Shown piece after piece: positions 6,114 to 12,740 of a stretch of DNA of 27,348 nucleotides; position 1 is the first letter of the stretch, and each line of letters begins with the position of its first letter. The stretch is from a virus. Made by a program: the position numbers and the translations under genes. The stretch is taken from positions 1-27,348 of the IMG/VR virus record IMGVR_UViG_3300024520_000412, one strand, 5' to 3'. The notes under the pieces were generated by a model. The model had not been told where the DNA came from. It did not search any database and saw only the letters and a list, made by a program, of their open reading frames with translations.

Positions 6114-6431
6114 TTATCCTTGGATTTTCATACCTCTACGCTCTAAAGATTCGAAACTATATTGTTCGTATTGATGCCACGCGCAATAGTCACGAATAAA
6201 GCGTTTAATGTGTTTTTTGTTCTTTTTTCCTACTGTTATGCGCTTGTAGTACACTTCAACAACAAACGTCGTTGTATGGTTCTCTAAATGCCCTACACGT
6301 TGTTTGTTGTAGTAAATTTCCGCGTAAGTAGAATCTACCTTAACAAATTCAATCTTTTTATGATCGTAATTTTTGGCGAAATCCTTAAACAACCCGCGCG
6401 GCTTAGTACATTTAATTTCCCAATTTTCCAT
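6114..6431 (-). CDS. Basic hypothetical protein, 105 aa
   Basis: A 105-residue, Lys/Arg/Tyr-rich protein starting one base after the helicase stop. It contains KKIEFVKVDSTYAEIYYNKQ (probable beta strands), VEVYYKRITVGKKNKKHIKR and a terminal helix EQYSFESLERRG. Strong basicity and cotranscription with the helicase hint at nucleic-acid binding, but there is no recognisable HTH or zinc motif and I do not know the family. The 60 bases after its stop carry the weak promoter-like sequence of the next gene and no terminator. Confidence 0.72.
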   Translation of the reverse strand: MENWEIKCTKPRGLFKDFAKNYDHKKIEFVKVDSTYAEIYYNKQRVGHLENHTTTFVVEVYYKRITVGKKNKKHIKRFIRDYCAWHQYEQYSFESLERRGMKIQG

Positions 6432-6432
6432 T

Positions 6433-7383
6433 TTAAAAATCGTCGTTTGGCATTAGTGTATTCATTGGTGTTGGTTGTTGTAGTTGTTCGGCAAATACTA
6501 TGTTACCGTCTACAAACTCGTAATAGTGTCCTTTCTTGACATCGTAAGAAAGTGAACAAGCACCACGAACACCAACAATGTTTGGTTTTGCTTTTGCTAT
6601 AATCACATCTAACGCATTGCTTTCGAAATCTCTATCTACAATTATTATGCTTTTACCATTGTTTCCCCATTCTGAACCACCTTTTAAACTGTGAATATCG
6701 GGTGTTATGGTTTTACCTTCTGAATCCTTACGCGCCTTTGTTGGGTGTATGATCGTGTGAAAGTGTAAATTGCTACGCTCTGCAAGCTCATTTCTAAAAC
6801 TTAAAGTATCTTCTAACCACTTATCTTCGCGGGCAAATCCTTCTATATCGTGGCGCATGTAGTTCCACGAATCAATTACAGCCGAAAACAAACCGTGCTT
6901 TTCCTTGTTGGCAACCGCAAATTTCCAAAATTCTTTTGGTGTTAATGCTTTTGAATTGTTCTTTTTCTTCGGGTCTAAAACCTTAAACCAATCAAGCACA
7001 TTAGGCAACCATTTATCAATTTCGGCTTCTGTTAAACGATCTTCGATTAATACGCGGTTTCCTTTTGCATCGTAATAGAATTCTTCGAATTGCTTACCGC
7101 TTAACTTATGAATCAATTTACCTATAACTTCTTGCGTTGTTCCTGCGTCGGGCATGTGTATTAAATGCTTATGACCGTACCAACGCGATTGATTTTTTAA
7201 GATGTCCAAAAGCAATTCAGATTTACCCGAACCAGCGTAACCCGTCCAATCTGTACAACCGCCCTCTTTTACTGAATAATGCTTGGCTAAACCTTTATAG
7301 CCGCAATACCAAGTTTTACCGCCGCCGTTACGATGTAATTCTATTACTTTGTCTCTGATTTCGTCTTGTTGTACTATATCCAT
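6433..7383 (-). CDS. Replicative DNA helicase, RecA-fold DnaB/Twinkle-like, 316 aa
   Basis: An ATP-dependent helicase of the RecA-fold hexameric type, expected to unwind the phage replication fork. A Walker A motif is clear at GYAGSGKS (48-55), a Walker B-like strand at LFSAVIDSWN (165-174), a sensor-like strand at FHTIIHPTK (208-216), and the DnaB-style DIHSLKGGSEWGNNGKSIII region (229-248). A KPNIVGVRGACSLSYD segment (266-281) resembles the family's C-terminal arginine-finger region. There is no primase or N-terminal DnaB domain; at 316 aa it is a minimal helicase core. It follows a replication protein and a small coiled-coil protein that could be initiator and loader, and is followed by a basic protein. 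Compared with E. coli DnaB the Walker B region is weakly conserved, so a related RecA-fold ATPase is possible. Confidence 0.85.
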   Translation of the reverse strand: MDIVQQDEIRDKVIELHRNGGGKTWYCGYKGLAKHYSVKEGGCTDWTGYAGSGKSELLLDILKNQSRWYGHKHLIHMPDAGTTQEVIGKLIHKLSGKQFEEFYYDAKGNRVLIEDRLTEAEIDKWLPNVLDWFKVLDPKKKNNSKALTPKEFWKFAVANKEKHGLFSAVIDSWNYMRHDIEGFAREDKWLEDTLSFRNELAERSNLHFHTIIHPTKARKDSEGKTITPDIHSLKGGSEWGNNGKSIIIVDRDFESNALDVIIAKAKPNIVGVRGACSLSYDVKKGHYYEFVDGNIVFAEQLQQPTPMNTLMPNDDF

Positions 7384-7386
7384 TTC

Positions 7387-7539
7387 TTAAAATAATTCAG
7401 TTTGATTACTACTTGCGCTTTCCAACTTTTCTACAATTCTTTCTAACTCCTGTTGTTCTTCTAGCAATCTAATTCGTTCACGGGTCTTTATGGCAATAAT
7501 CGTCTTTAACGTATTAATGAGTTCGATACGTTCGTCCAT
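7387..7539 (-). CDS. 50-aa coiled-coil protein with C-terminal clamp-binding-like motif
   Basis: The ATG at 7539-7537 overlaps the replication protein stop as TAATG, and the TAA at 7389-7387 lies three bases before the helicase ATG, so the frame is tightly coupled on both sides. The peptide is a predicted continuous helix (RERIRLLEEQQELERIVEKL) followed by SASSNQTELF at the extreme C-terminus. QTELF fits the bacterial beta sliding-clamp-binding pattern Q-x-x-L-F. Its place between initiator-like protein and helicase suggests a helicase-loading or clamp-tethering adaptor. This is inference; no homologue is recognised. Confidence 0.65.
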   Translation of the reverse strand: MDERIELINTLKTIIAIKTRERIRLLEEQQELERIVEKLESASSNQTELF

Positions 7540-8522
7540 TACATTGTGCGTTTTTTCTCTGCTAATCGCTTTTCGTTCGCTTCTTGTTGCGTCAACGGGT
7601 CTGCTAAGTTAGAAACTTTTTCTGTAATTGCAACAACTCCTAAAAATTTAACCGTATTTGTTAATGTTGATTTCCAATTTAAAATCGGTCTAGTCTTGTT
7701 ATCTCTCGTTATACTCCAATCGTTATCTTTCCAAGAAAAATATTTTAAACGTACATCTTCGGGGTTTACATCTGCTTTACGCTCTTTAGCATGTGCAATA
7801 AATTCTTCAAGCGAAGGCATAGGCAAAGCCTTTTTTGCTTTAGGTGCTTTAACTTGTTTCTTCTCTCTTACTGTATCTGTATCTGTATCTGTATCTGTTA
7901 CTGTCTCCCTTACTGTTGATTTTGCTAAGTCTTGTTGAAAGGTGTTAACACTTGTTGAAATACTTACCTTATTAATAATCAAGTCTTTATCTTTGATGTT
8001 GTAACATTCAGTATGTCCACCAAAATGAATCTTTGGTTTATAGCTTTTAAAAGTATCGTTTATTTCGCACTCCATTTTATTGGTATCCTCACCACCCTTA
8101 TTAAATATCGACTGCGCTAAAACCTTATAATTATACGGCATTTTAACAGAGTTACCACTAACAGAAGAATAACGGCGAGTAATAGATAGATCAGTAACTC
8201 CAACCTTTATAAATCTCTCTAAATCATTCCAGCACTCAAGAACGTATAATTGACTACCTTGTAGTTTTCTAGCTTCTGCACTTGCCTTTCCTGCTCCTGA
8301 ACGCTTCTTAACCATTTCCTTCCATTTAACCAAATCGCGTTCAAATGTAGCTTTAAAAGGAATAAACAAAAGGTTAATTAATTGATCTTCTGAAACTGGG
8401 TTTTCATCATTAACGAAAGAAAACATGTGTTTTATCAGTTTTCCCGCCGTTTCATTATCGAGAGCCTTAAAAGTTTCGTACCAATCCGTGTAAAATTGTA
8501 CTGTCTTTTTGTCTTTTGCCAT
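7539..8522 (-). CDS. Phage replication protein with embedded GIY-YIG-like domain, 327 aa
   Basis: Three parts are seen. Residues 1-86 match a phage replication-protein N-terminal domain (FYTDWYETFKALDNETAGKL, then SGAGKASAEARK) that I associate with DUF6291. Residues 90-180 look like an inserted GIY-YIG/T5orf172-like domain: QLYVLECWND, RFIKVGVTDLSITRRYSS, MPYNYKVL, MECEINDTF and HFGGHTECYNI, with the expected Tyr, KxGxT, Arg and Glu positions. Residues 200-225 are a Thr-Asp repeat linker. Residues 235-300 (PSLEEFIAHAKERK, YFSWKDNDWSI, PILNWKSTLT) match the C-terminal DNA-replication part of such proteins. It is expected to bind the origin or load the helicase that follows. The ATG at 8522 is one base after the preceding stop. 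Whether the embedded domain cleaves DNA is unknown. Confidence 0.8.
   Translation of the reverse strand: MAKDKKTVQFYTDWYETFKALDNETAGKLIKHMFSFVNDENPVSEDQLINLLFIPFKATFERDLVKWKEMVKKRSGAGKASAEARKLQGSQLYVLECWNDLERFIKVGVTDLSITRRYSSVSGNSVKMPYNYKVLAQSIFNKGGEDTNKMECEINDTFKSYKPKIHFGGHTECYNIKDKDLIINKVSISTSVNTFQQDLAKSTVRETVTDTDTDTDTVREKKQVKAPKAKKALPMPSLEEFIAHAKERKADVNPEDVRLKYFSWKDNDWSITRDNKTRPILNWKSTLTNTVKFLGVVAITEKVSNLADPLTQQEANEKRLAEKKRTM
7871..7898 (-). repeat. Hexanucleotide tandem repeat encoding Thr-Asp linker
   Basis: CTGTAT is repeated four times on the plus strand with a partial fifth copy, encoding alternating Asp and Thr in the linker of the replication protein. Copy-number change would lengthen or shorten the linker without shifting the frame. 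Confidence 0.8.
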
Positions 8523-8523
8523 G

Positions 8524-8679
8524 TTACTTGTTTTTTCTATTAGTATTTCGTTTAATCGGTTGCACCGTTTTAGACGTTTTAAGAGGTTTTAACCCTTTTG
8601 GTGGTGTGTATTCATTACTTGGTAAATCAACATCGTTAGAGACGTTGAAAAATGCGCTTATTAAATCTTTAGGTTTCAT
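8524..8679 (-). CDS. Small basic protein, 51 aa, unknown function
   Basis: The ATG at 8679-8677 overlaps the preceding TGA as ATGA, and TAA at 8526-8524 is followed after one base by the replication protein ATG. The product MKPKDLISAFFNVSNDVDLP continues with a Pro/Lys-rich basic tail (PPKGLKPLKTSK, IKRNTNRKNK). It is probably disordered at the C-terminus and nucleic-acid-compatible. Coupled junctions on both sides and placement in the replication operon support a real gene. No family is recognised. Confidence 0.6.
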   Translation of the reverse strand: MKPKDLISAFFNVSNDVDLPSNEYTPPKGLKPLKTSKTVQPIKRNTNRKNK

Positions 8680-9083
8680 ATCTTATGCAATTCTTCGTTA
8701 AGGTTTTCAATTATATTTTCTGCTTGGTGTGTAATCTCTTTTTTAAGATCATCGGAAAGCTTGGAACGGTCTATATCTTTACCGTGAATCGTAATGTTTC
8801 CTAATTCGTAACCGTAAGTTTGCTCGTAAAAATCTTCTTGCCTATCATCAAATTTATTCGCTTCGAATGTTACCACGCAAATTTGTCTATCTGATTCGTT
8901 GTAAATAATCAATTCGCCGTCTACGGTATCACATCTTAAAGAATCTTCACAAGGGTAAGCGCAATTTAAAACGCTTTCGCTAATTGTGCCGCCGTCAAGC
9001 TCGAAAGTTTTTATTACTGCTTCGTCTTTCGCTACGAAGTTTCCCATTAGTAAGTTGCTGTATTGTACTGTAAATATTTCCAT
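8676..9083 (-). CDS. Hypothetical acidic protein, first gene of replication operon, 135 aa
   Basis: A 135-residue acidic soluble protein: MEIFTVQYSNLLMGNFVAKD (beta strands), then FELDGGTISESVLNCAYPCE with two Cys residues, DRQICVVTFEA, and a C-terminal helix (LKKEITHQAENIIENLNEEL). I do not recognise it. It is the first gene behind a strong promoter (9106-9135) and after the structural-module terminator, so it should be among the earliest products of the replication region, a position often held by host-takeover or regulatory proteins. That is inference only. Confidence 0.75.
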   Translation of the reverse strand: MEIFTVQYSNLLMGNFVAKDEAVIKTFELDGGTISESVLNCAYPCEDSLRCDTVDGELIIYNESDRQICVVTFEANKFDDRQEDFYEQTYGYELGNITIHGKDIDRSKLSDDLKKEITHQAENIIENLNEELHKI

Positions 9084-9105
9084 TTGTTTTGTTTTATCGT
9101 TGGTA

Positions 9106-9135
9106 CAAATCTAATGAACTTATTTTAATCTACAA
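9106..9135 (-). promoter_or_regulatory. Predicted main promoter of the replication module
   Basis: Minus strand: TTG (9135-9133), exactly 19 bases, then TAGATTTG (9113-9106), a perfect TAnnTTTG box. The -33 box lies within TTTTCCATTG, shared with the promoter at 5620-5650, and is preceded by an AT-rich tract (AAGTATATTTTTATATA) that could act as an UP element. It sits between the terminator at 9167-9200 and the ATG at 9083, with an A-rich leader (GATAAAACAAAACAAA). Confidence 0.8.
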
Positions 9136-9166
9136 TGGAAAATATATAAAAATATACTTTTTAACC

Positions 9167-9200
9167 CAAAAAAGAGGGTTACAAATGCTGCAACCCTCTC
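9167..9200 (-). terminator. Intrinsic terminator closing the structural module
   Basis: On the minus strand AGAGGGTT (9199-9192) pairs with AACCCTCT (9180-9173): an 8-bp stem with an 11-base loop, followed by a T run. It lies about 20 bases after the metallophosphoesterase stop and just upstream of the replication promoter. It should insulate the two modules. Confidence 0.85.
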
Positions 9201-9220
9201 GTTTTCTGTTAGTTAACGTT

Positions 9221-10483
9221 TTAGATAAATTTTGGTTTAGAAATTAAATCACCATCGGTAAAGGATTCATTAACAAAACCTCTACGACCTTTCTTAAAAT
9301 TAGTCTGTACCCACTGTGAAGAAGGTGACAAGGCAGGGTAATTGAAGTAAAAGAAATCATCACTTGTACACATGTCGAAAAGTGCTTGATGAGAATCACC
9401 CTTTTTAAAGATAACCTTATTCGAGAACTTGTAAATTTCATTCTGTTTACAATACTGGTCAATCTTTTCAATTCCTTTAGAATCTAAGAACGGTTTAAAT
9501 CCAAATTTCAAAGAACTATCATCTTTACCATGTGTAATAATGAAGCAAGTTCGACCAATGTAATAATGGTTCATGAATTGTCTGTAATTGCTCACTGAAA
9601 CGTTACCGTAAGACCGTTCGGCTATTTCTTTAAATGCTGAATTAACAAAATAACCAAAAGACCCTGCGTGATTATCGTTACAGATGTTATTGAATACAAT
9701 ATTATCGTAATGCTCCACAAGACCGTTAAGAACAATCATTTTAAATTGTAAAGCACAATCAAAAGCCTCTTCGTTAGTCATGTTTTGCGGTAATGCGTGA
9801 CCGCCTCGCGTTGTTTGAGCGTTGTAGCCATCTAAGAAATCGCCCAATTCATCAACAATTAAGGTTCTACTTTCTCTTACTTTTAAAGTTCGTTGAACCA
9901 TTGTGCGGGCTTCGCTTAAAATCGCTTCTTTATTCCATTCAACCGCGTACATTGAATTTCCTGTACTGTCCGTGTCCATTCCTACGTGTACGTCTGTGTA
10001 AGTAAGAACGTCAAAATCTGAACCTTTAAATTCGTACGGTAATTTAGAAACCAAATCAATAGGTTTTAAATCCTTGGTGTGCTTTTCGATCATTCCGGCA
10101 AAATCAAATTCTTCAACCTCTTTAGAAATAGTTTCTTTAAATACTATGTTGTAGTGAGGTGTTCCAGTGTGCGAAATAAATTTGTAACTTGTAATGTCTT
10201 TACGAGGTAAATTGTAAACTTCGCAATATTCGTCAATACACATGTTTTGACCAGTTGAACCGTTCCAAGCTGACATGACGAATTTTTCGTTTTTATTATT
10301 CTTGTAATCGTTCGGGTTTGTTTCGCTAATCGTTTCAACCTTTGTAGCTGTTAACGATTTCACTTGTTCGGCTGTAACCATGTAACGGGCTTTCGTGTGT
10401 CCCTTCTGAGGCTCTTTGATTTCTAAACCTAGTTTTTCAGCTTCGGTAGCTGTTAAGTATTTTCTTACTTTCTTGTTATCCAT
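9221..10483 (-). CDS. Calcineurin-like metallophosphoesterase, 420 aa
   Basis: A two-metal phosphoesterase by motif order: TDVHVG (D164-x-H166), DELGDFLDGY (G214-D215, D218), ICNDNHAG (N271-H272, the GNH[D/E]-like box) and ITHGKDD (H318). These cover the usual metal ligands, although the classical GNHD is altered to DNH. Residues 1-60 form a separate Lys/Glu-rich N-terminal region and about 65-125 another small domain, so the phosphoesterase occupies residues 155-400. Phage members may act on nucleic acids (Mre11/SbcD-like) or nucleotides; the substrate is not evident. It is the last gene of the structural operon, after the holin-like proteins and before a strong terminator. The 80-base spacer before its ATG is AT-rich with poly-A/T tracts and no recognised signal. 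Confidence 0.82.
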   Translation of the reverse strand: MDNKKVRKYLTATEAEKLGLEIKEPQKGHTKARYMVTAEQVKSLTATKVETISETNPNDYKNNKNEKFVMSAWNGSTGQNMCIDEYCEVYNLPRKDITSYKFISHTGTPHYNIVFKETISKEVEEFDFAGMIEKHTKDLKPIDLVSKLPYEFKGSDFDVLTYTDVHVGMDTDSTGNSMYAVEWNKEAILSEARTMVQRTLKVRESRTLIVDELGDFLDGYNAQTTRGGHALPQNMTNEEAFDCALQFKMIVLNGLVEHYDNIVFNNICNDNHAGSFGYFVNSAFKEIAERSYGNVSVSNYRQFMNHYYIGRTCFIITHGKDDSSLKFGFKPFLDSKGIEKIDQYCKQNEIYKFSNKVIFKKGDSHQALFDMCTSDDFFYFNYPALSPSSQWVQTNFKKGRRGFVNESFTDGDLISKPKFI

Positions 10484-10563
10484 AAATAAATGTTAATTAT
10501 TAATAATGCAATGATAAGTAAAATTTTATAATCTAAACGTTTTTTTTGTCTTTTTTTTTAATC

Positions 10564-10779
10564 TTACTGTTTTTTATTGTGTTGCCACGAAGCAACACCA
10601 GCCAACGCGAGAACGAAACCACAAAGCGTAATTAATATAGCTGGTAAATTAGAAACGGTTGTGAATGCTATTACCACGCCTACAATTAGCAGTGTGATTA
10701 TCAGCATAATAAAGCGTTTAGAAGATTCTTTCGAGTCGCTTGAAATTAGCTCTTTAATATATTTAAGTATATTTTTCAT
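10564..10779 (-). CDS. Holin-like two-helix membrane protein, 71 aa
   Basis: A 71-residue protein with a charged, Lys/Ser-rich N-terminus (KNILKYIKELISSDSKESSK), two hydrophobic segments (about 23-40, MLIITLLIVGVVIAF; about 44-64, LPAILITLCGFVLALAGVA) and a short polar tail WQHNKKQ. Size, two helices and charged ends fit class II holins, which form pores in the inner membrane at lysis. No endolysin gene is next to it, so holin is a topology-based guess. It is coupled by ATGA overlap to the coiled-coil membrane protein upstream, and the pair may act together. Confidence 0.6.
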   Translation of the reverse strand: MKNILKYIKELISSDSKESSKRFIMLIITLLIVGVVIAFTTVSNLPAILITLCGFVLALAGVASWQHNKKQ

Positions 10780-11009
10780 CGGCTTTTTACTAGCTCTTTT
10801 ATTTCGTCTAAGCTTTCTTTTATCGTGTTAAATTGAACTTGTCGCATTTCTTTTTCGTGCTTAACCTCATTAGAAACCTCTTGAATTTTTCCGCTATTCT
10901 TGCCAACGTCTTTGGTGTTTTGTCTCACGTCCGAATGGAGAACCTTTGAGAAGTAACCAAGGACAGCAATAATGCCACCCATAACTATCTGAATTATTAA
11001 ATCTGTCAT
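10776..11009 (-). CDS. Membrane-anchored coiled-coil protein, 77 aa
   Basis: An N-terminal hydrophobic helix (residues 3-22, DLIIQIVMGGIIAVLGYFSK) is followed by a long polar coiled coil (QNTKDVGKNSGKIQEVSNEV through LDEIKELVKSR). This layout is seen in XhlA-like and other phage lysis-cassette proteins and in some inner-membrane spanins. It lies immediately before the two-helix holin-like gene, with ATGA coupling. Here the membrane segment is N-terminal and the coiled coil would lie on one side of the membrane. The lysis role is inferred from topology and position. Confidence 0.65.
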   Translation of the reverse strand: MTDLIIQIVMGGIIAVLGYFSKVLHSDVRQNTKDVGKNSGKIQEVSNEVKHEKEMRQVQFNTIKESLDEIKELVKSR

Positions 11010-11350
11010 TACGCGACTATTTCAATGTCCTCAATACCTATCCTGAAAGTTTTTGCCATTTCGAAAATGAATCCTAAGTAGAATGAAACTCTATTCGTGC
11101 CCCTGTAATCTAAATCTTTAGGGATTGATTCTTTTATAGCTTTGTAAAGTGCTTCCACATCTTCTCCGCTAACTGTAAAACCATCTTGATAAAAGACTTT
11201 ACCGTCTGGTGCTGTGTAACTGTAGTTAGCACCTATTACATTAAAATCTTCAAGCCAAAAAGTGTCCTGTAATCGCCCTTCAATTATCCCTTTTGATGTT
11301 CCGGAAGCACCGCTATTGTAGTTTACTTCCGTTTTAGTTCTTAACTTCAT
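11009..11350 (-). CDS. Hypothetical protein after the fibre gene, 113 aa
   Basis: A 113-residue soluble protein, probably beta-rich in its first half (MKLRTKTEVNYNSGASGTSK, then WLEDFNVIGANYSYTAPDGK) followed by FTVSGEDVEALYKAIKESIP and FEMAKTFRIG. Similar 'Y.V.G.D.D.LY..I...LP' segments occur in small proteins beside tail genes of Bacteroidetes phages, as far as I recall, so it is probably a minor virion or tail-fibre accessory protein. The stop overlaps the next ATG (TAATG). The 57-base spacer upstream contains an imperfect TACCG/CGGTA hairpin without a T run. Confidence 0.68.
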   Translation of the reverse strand: MKLRTKTEVNYNSGASGTSKGIIEGRLQDTFWLEDFNVIGANYSYTAPDGKVFYQDGFTVSGEDVEALYKAIKESIPKDLDYRGTNRVSFYLGFIFEMAKTFRIGIEDIEIVA

Positions 11351-11407
11351 TTTTTTTAATTTTAAATATCTGTTTATGTTTAACTATTTTTTACCGGTAT
11401 CGTTTAT

Positions 11408-12151
11408 TTACGGTACTAATGTTTTAGATATGTAAATCCCTTCCTCGAAAGTCATACTAGCGATGTCACCAGTGCTGCCACCTCCAAAAGTTACGGTTTC
11501 ACTTTGCCCTATACCTCCAGAAGGAACTCTAATACTTCCATTAAGAATGTTTAAAGCGTAATTGTTAGCTCCATTCGTCACGTCACAAGTAAACCCAATA
11601 TTCGCAGCGGTATTAGTCCCGTTAATAGAGGCCCTGTGTGCTATTCTATCGGCTGTAGCTGCCGTATTAGACTCGCTATTATATCCAATTTGGTTGTCGC
11701 CTATATTACTACATGTAAACTTGTTTGTGGCTGAAGTGCTTAAAACCCTAACACCCGCAACAGAGTATGTTCCATCAACATATAATCCGTAAGCAAGTCC
11801 ATGAGCACCACCGAGTCTATATTGTATTATTGCATTAGGAGTCATACCGTGACCTACTCGGCCTGTTGGAATATATACAGAACTGTCGCCTCTAAATTGT
11901 ATAATGTCGTTTGTCGCAGCATTTTTAAATGTTAATTTATTAGTGGATATCGAGCCGTTAAGCTTAAATATCCTTTCGTTCGATATACTTGTTAAGTCCG
12001 TACCTCCAAGGTTTGAAGAGGCTGGAACTAAGTCAGCAATTGCTTGCGTCGTCGTTTTGACCGTGTCTCCAACCTGAACAACTGGCAGCTCTTCCGTTCC
12101 AGTTAGTGCCGCCGCTGGGTCTAAGTTACTTATTTTTGAATTTCCCGCCAT
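11408..12151 (-). CDS. Tail-fibre-like protein with KISNL N-terminus, 247 aa
   Basis: Residues 1-45 (KISNLDPAAALTGTEELPVV, then TTTQAIADLVP) match the short attachment segment common at the N-terminus of phage tail-fibre and tail-spike proteins. The rest is Gly/Asn/Thr-rich with repeated short beta strands, as expected for a trimeric fibre. It ends with a GGGSTGDIASMTFEEGIYI segment resembling fibre C-terminal repeats. It probably forms a receptor-binding or adhesin component. At 247 aa it is short for a full fibre, and there is no chaperone or peptidase (S74-like) domain at the C-terminus. It lies downstream of the connector gene, away from the main tail cluster, with a 75-base spacer in front that holds nothing recognisable. 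Confidence 0.7.
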   Translation of the reverse strand: MAGNSKISNLDPAAALTGTEELPVVQVGDTVKTTTQAIADLVPASSNLGGTDLTSISNERIFKLNGSISTNKLTFKNAATNDIIQFRGDSSVYIPTGRVGHGMTPNAIIQYRLGGAHGLAYGLYVDGTYSVAGVRVLSTSATNKFTCSNIGDNQIGYNSESNTAATADRIAHRASINGTNTAANIGFTCDVTNGANNYALNILNGSIRVPSGGIGQSETVTFGGGSTGDIASMTFEEGIYISKTLVP

Positions 12152-12226
12152 TTTTTTGCTTGTTTAGTTTTATTTTAAATGCTTTCATTTTGTCTGTATT
12201 AGACTTCTTCTGTGCGTATGTGTTTT

Positions 12227-12727
12227 TTATAGTACCCATCCACCAAAATAATTGTCGGTTTCGGGCTTCATGTCTTCCGCTGTATTGTTGCTGTATTCAG
12301 GGAATTTATCTTTATTCTTACAGATGTAATCTAAAAATCTTTGCGTGTAATGTTCTGCTACGTCTCTCGATTTGCTTACCAAAAAGTCTACTTCGTTTTT
12401 TTCTACCGAAGTGCTATTTTCTGAACCATGCTTGTAAACGCCTTTATTCGCTACCGTGTAACTCGCGAACGGTAAAAAGTGTGTCATTGTCCAATGTATA
12501 AGCATTGGTTTAATGAAACGGTTTTTAAGGTCTAAATAATCACCTGTAAGATTGTCGTTTAGTAAATCCGTGTTTATCTTTTCGTAAAGATTAGAACCTA
12601 ACGCACCTTGAATATTAATATCCTGTGCGATTTTAACGAACTGAATGAATTTGTCAGGGTCTAAGCCGCCATTTAAGGCAGTAAACTTAATAACGTCGTC
12701 TGTTTGTATAAAAAGTGCTTGTTCCAT
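12227..12727 (-). CDS. Head-tail connector-like protein (DUF6712-like), 166 aa
   Basis: A mostly helical 166-aa protein. Segments such as FIQFVKIAQDINIQGALGSN, FIKPMLIHWTMTHFLPFASY, GVYKHGSENS, EVDFLVSKSRDVAEHYTQRF and the C-terminal FGGWVL match my memory of the DUF6712 family, found directly after the portal in Bacteroidetes phages and likely serving as a head-completion or head-tail adaptor. It starts 13 bases after the portal stop. The role is inferred from position and family; the structure would be expected to resemble SPP1 gp15/HK97 gp6-type adaptors. Confidence 0.75.
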   Translation of the reverse strand: MEQALFIQTDDVIKFTALNGGLDPDKFIQFVKIAQDINIQGALGSNLYEKINTDLLNDNLTGDYLDLKNRFIKPMLIHWTMTHFLPFASYTVANKGVYKHGSENSTSVEKNEVDFLVSKSRDVAEHYTQRFLDYICKNKDKFPEYSNNTAEDMKPETDNYFGGWVL

Positions 12728-12740
12728 GTCTTAAATCGTT

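Noticed and set aside
7871-7898. Hexamer repeat as a CRISPR or phase-variation element
   Set aside because: It is in-frame, only four copies, and encodes a flexible linker; copy change would not switch the gene off.
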